Assembly: GCA_023265535.1 (NCBI GenBank)
Contig: JAHFTI010000309.1
Location: forward strand, 1-5,751
Source of the DNA: Opitutaceae bacterium
GTDB lineage: Bacteria > Verrucomicrobiota > Verrucomicrobiia > Opitutales > Opitutaceae
DNA: 5,751 nucleotides
Reading direction: 5' to 3'
Shown: piece after piece, positions 5,711 through 5,751 of the stretch
How positions within the stretch are numbered: the stretch's first letter is position 1
Layout of the letters: each line of letters begins with the position of its first letter
The notes under the pieces: generated by a model
The model's input: the letters and a program-made list of their open reading frames with translations, nothing else
Databases searched by the model: none
Told to the model about the DNA's origin: nothing
Program-made: the position numbers and the translations under genes

Positions 5711-5751
5711 TCCCGCATGGTGCACGCCCGCGCCCTGAAGGGGAGGATTAA

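Noticed and set aside
1..5751. Mobile element, CRISPR array, tRNA or rRNA
   Set aside because: I found no transposase or integrase, no terminal inverted repeats with target duplication, no regularly spaced repeats and no tRNA/rRNA-like sequence.

Overview
The window is a compact, GC-rich stretch of bacterial DNA in which every gene I can support lies on the minus strand. In transcription order (right to left) they are: a CvfB/YitL-like S1-domain RNA-binding protein; an unrecognised small Cys-rich secreted protein; a TolC-family outer-membrane factor (CzcC-like); a lipoprotein membrane-fusion protein with a His/Cys-rich N-terminus (CzcB-like); and the first 468 residues of a heavy-metal-efflux RND pump (CzcA-like), cut by the left edge of the window. 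The last three form a tripartite heavy-metal efflux system in the order C-B-A, with gaps of only 54 and 45 bp.

Region by region: 1-1406 is the RND pump (5' part). 1452-2729 is the adaptor. 2730-2783 is a short gap noticeably richer in A+T than its surroundings. 2784-4064 is the outer-membrane factor. 4065-4218 is the only substantial leader; it holds a strong 12-bp inverted repeat, a G-run array and a small hairpin. 4219-4602 is the small Cys-rich protein. 4603-4672 is a short spacer with a small inverted repeat. 4673-5710 is the S1-domain protein. There is no gene-free stretch above 300 bases, and I see no tRNA, rRNA, CRISPR array or insertion sequence.

How the parts work together: the pump would take divalent metal ions (its proton-relay motif is the Zn/Co/Cd/Ni type, not the Cu/Ag type) from the periplasm or cytoplasm, the lipid-anchored adaptor would bridge the periplasm and may hand over metal through its His/Cys-rich head, and the TolC-like channel would carry metal across the outer membrane. 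The Cys-rich secreted protein just upstream could be a periplasmic metal-binding accessory, but that is inference from composition and position. No metal-responsive regulator is visible in the window.

Organism: a Gram-negative (an outer-membrane channel and a lipoprotein adaptor are present) with high GC and mostly no Shine-Dalgarno sequence ahead of its genes. The S1 protein and the adaptor's Cys/His motif remind me of Verrucomicrobiota (Opitutales-like), but this is a low-confidence guess from memory. The system as a whole is a known type; the least explained parts are the Cys-rich small protein and the structured leader between it and the pump operon.
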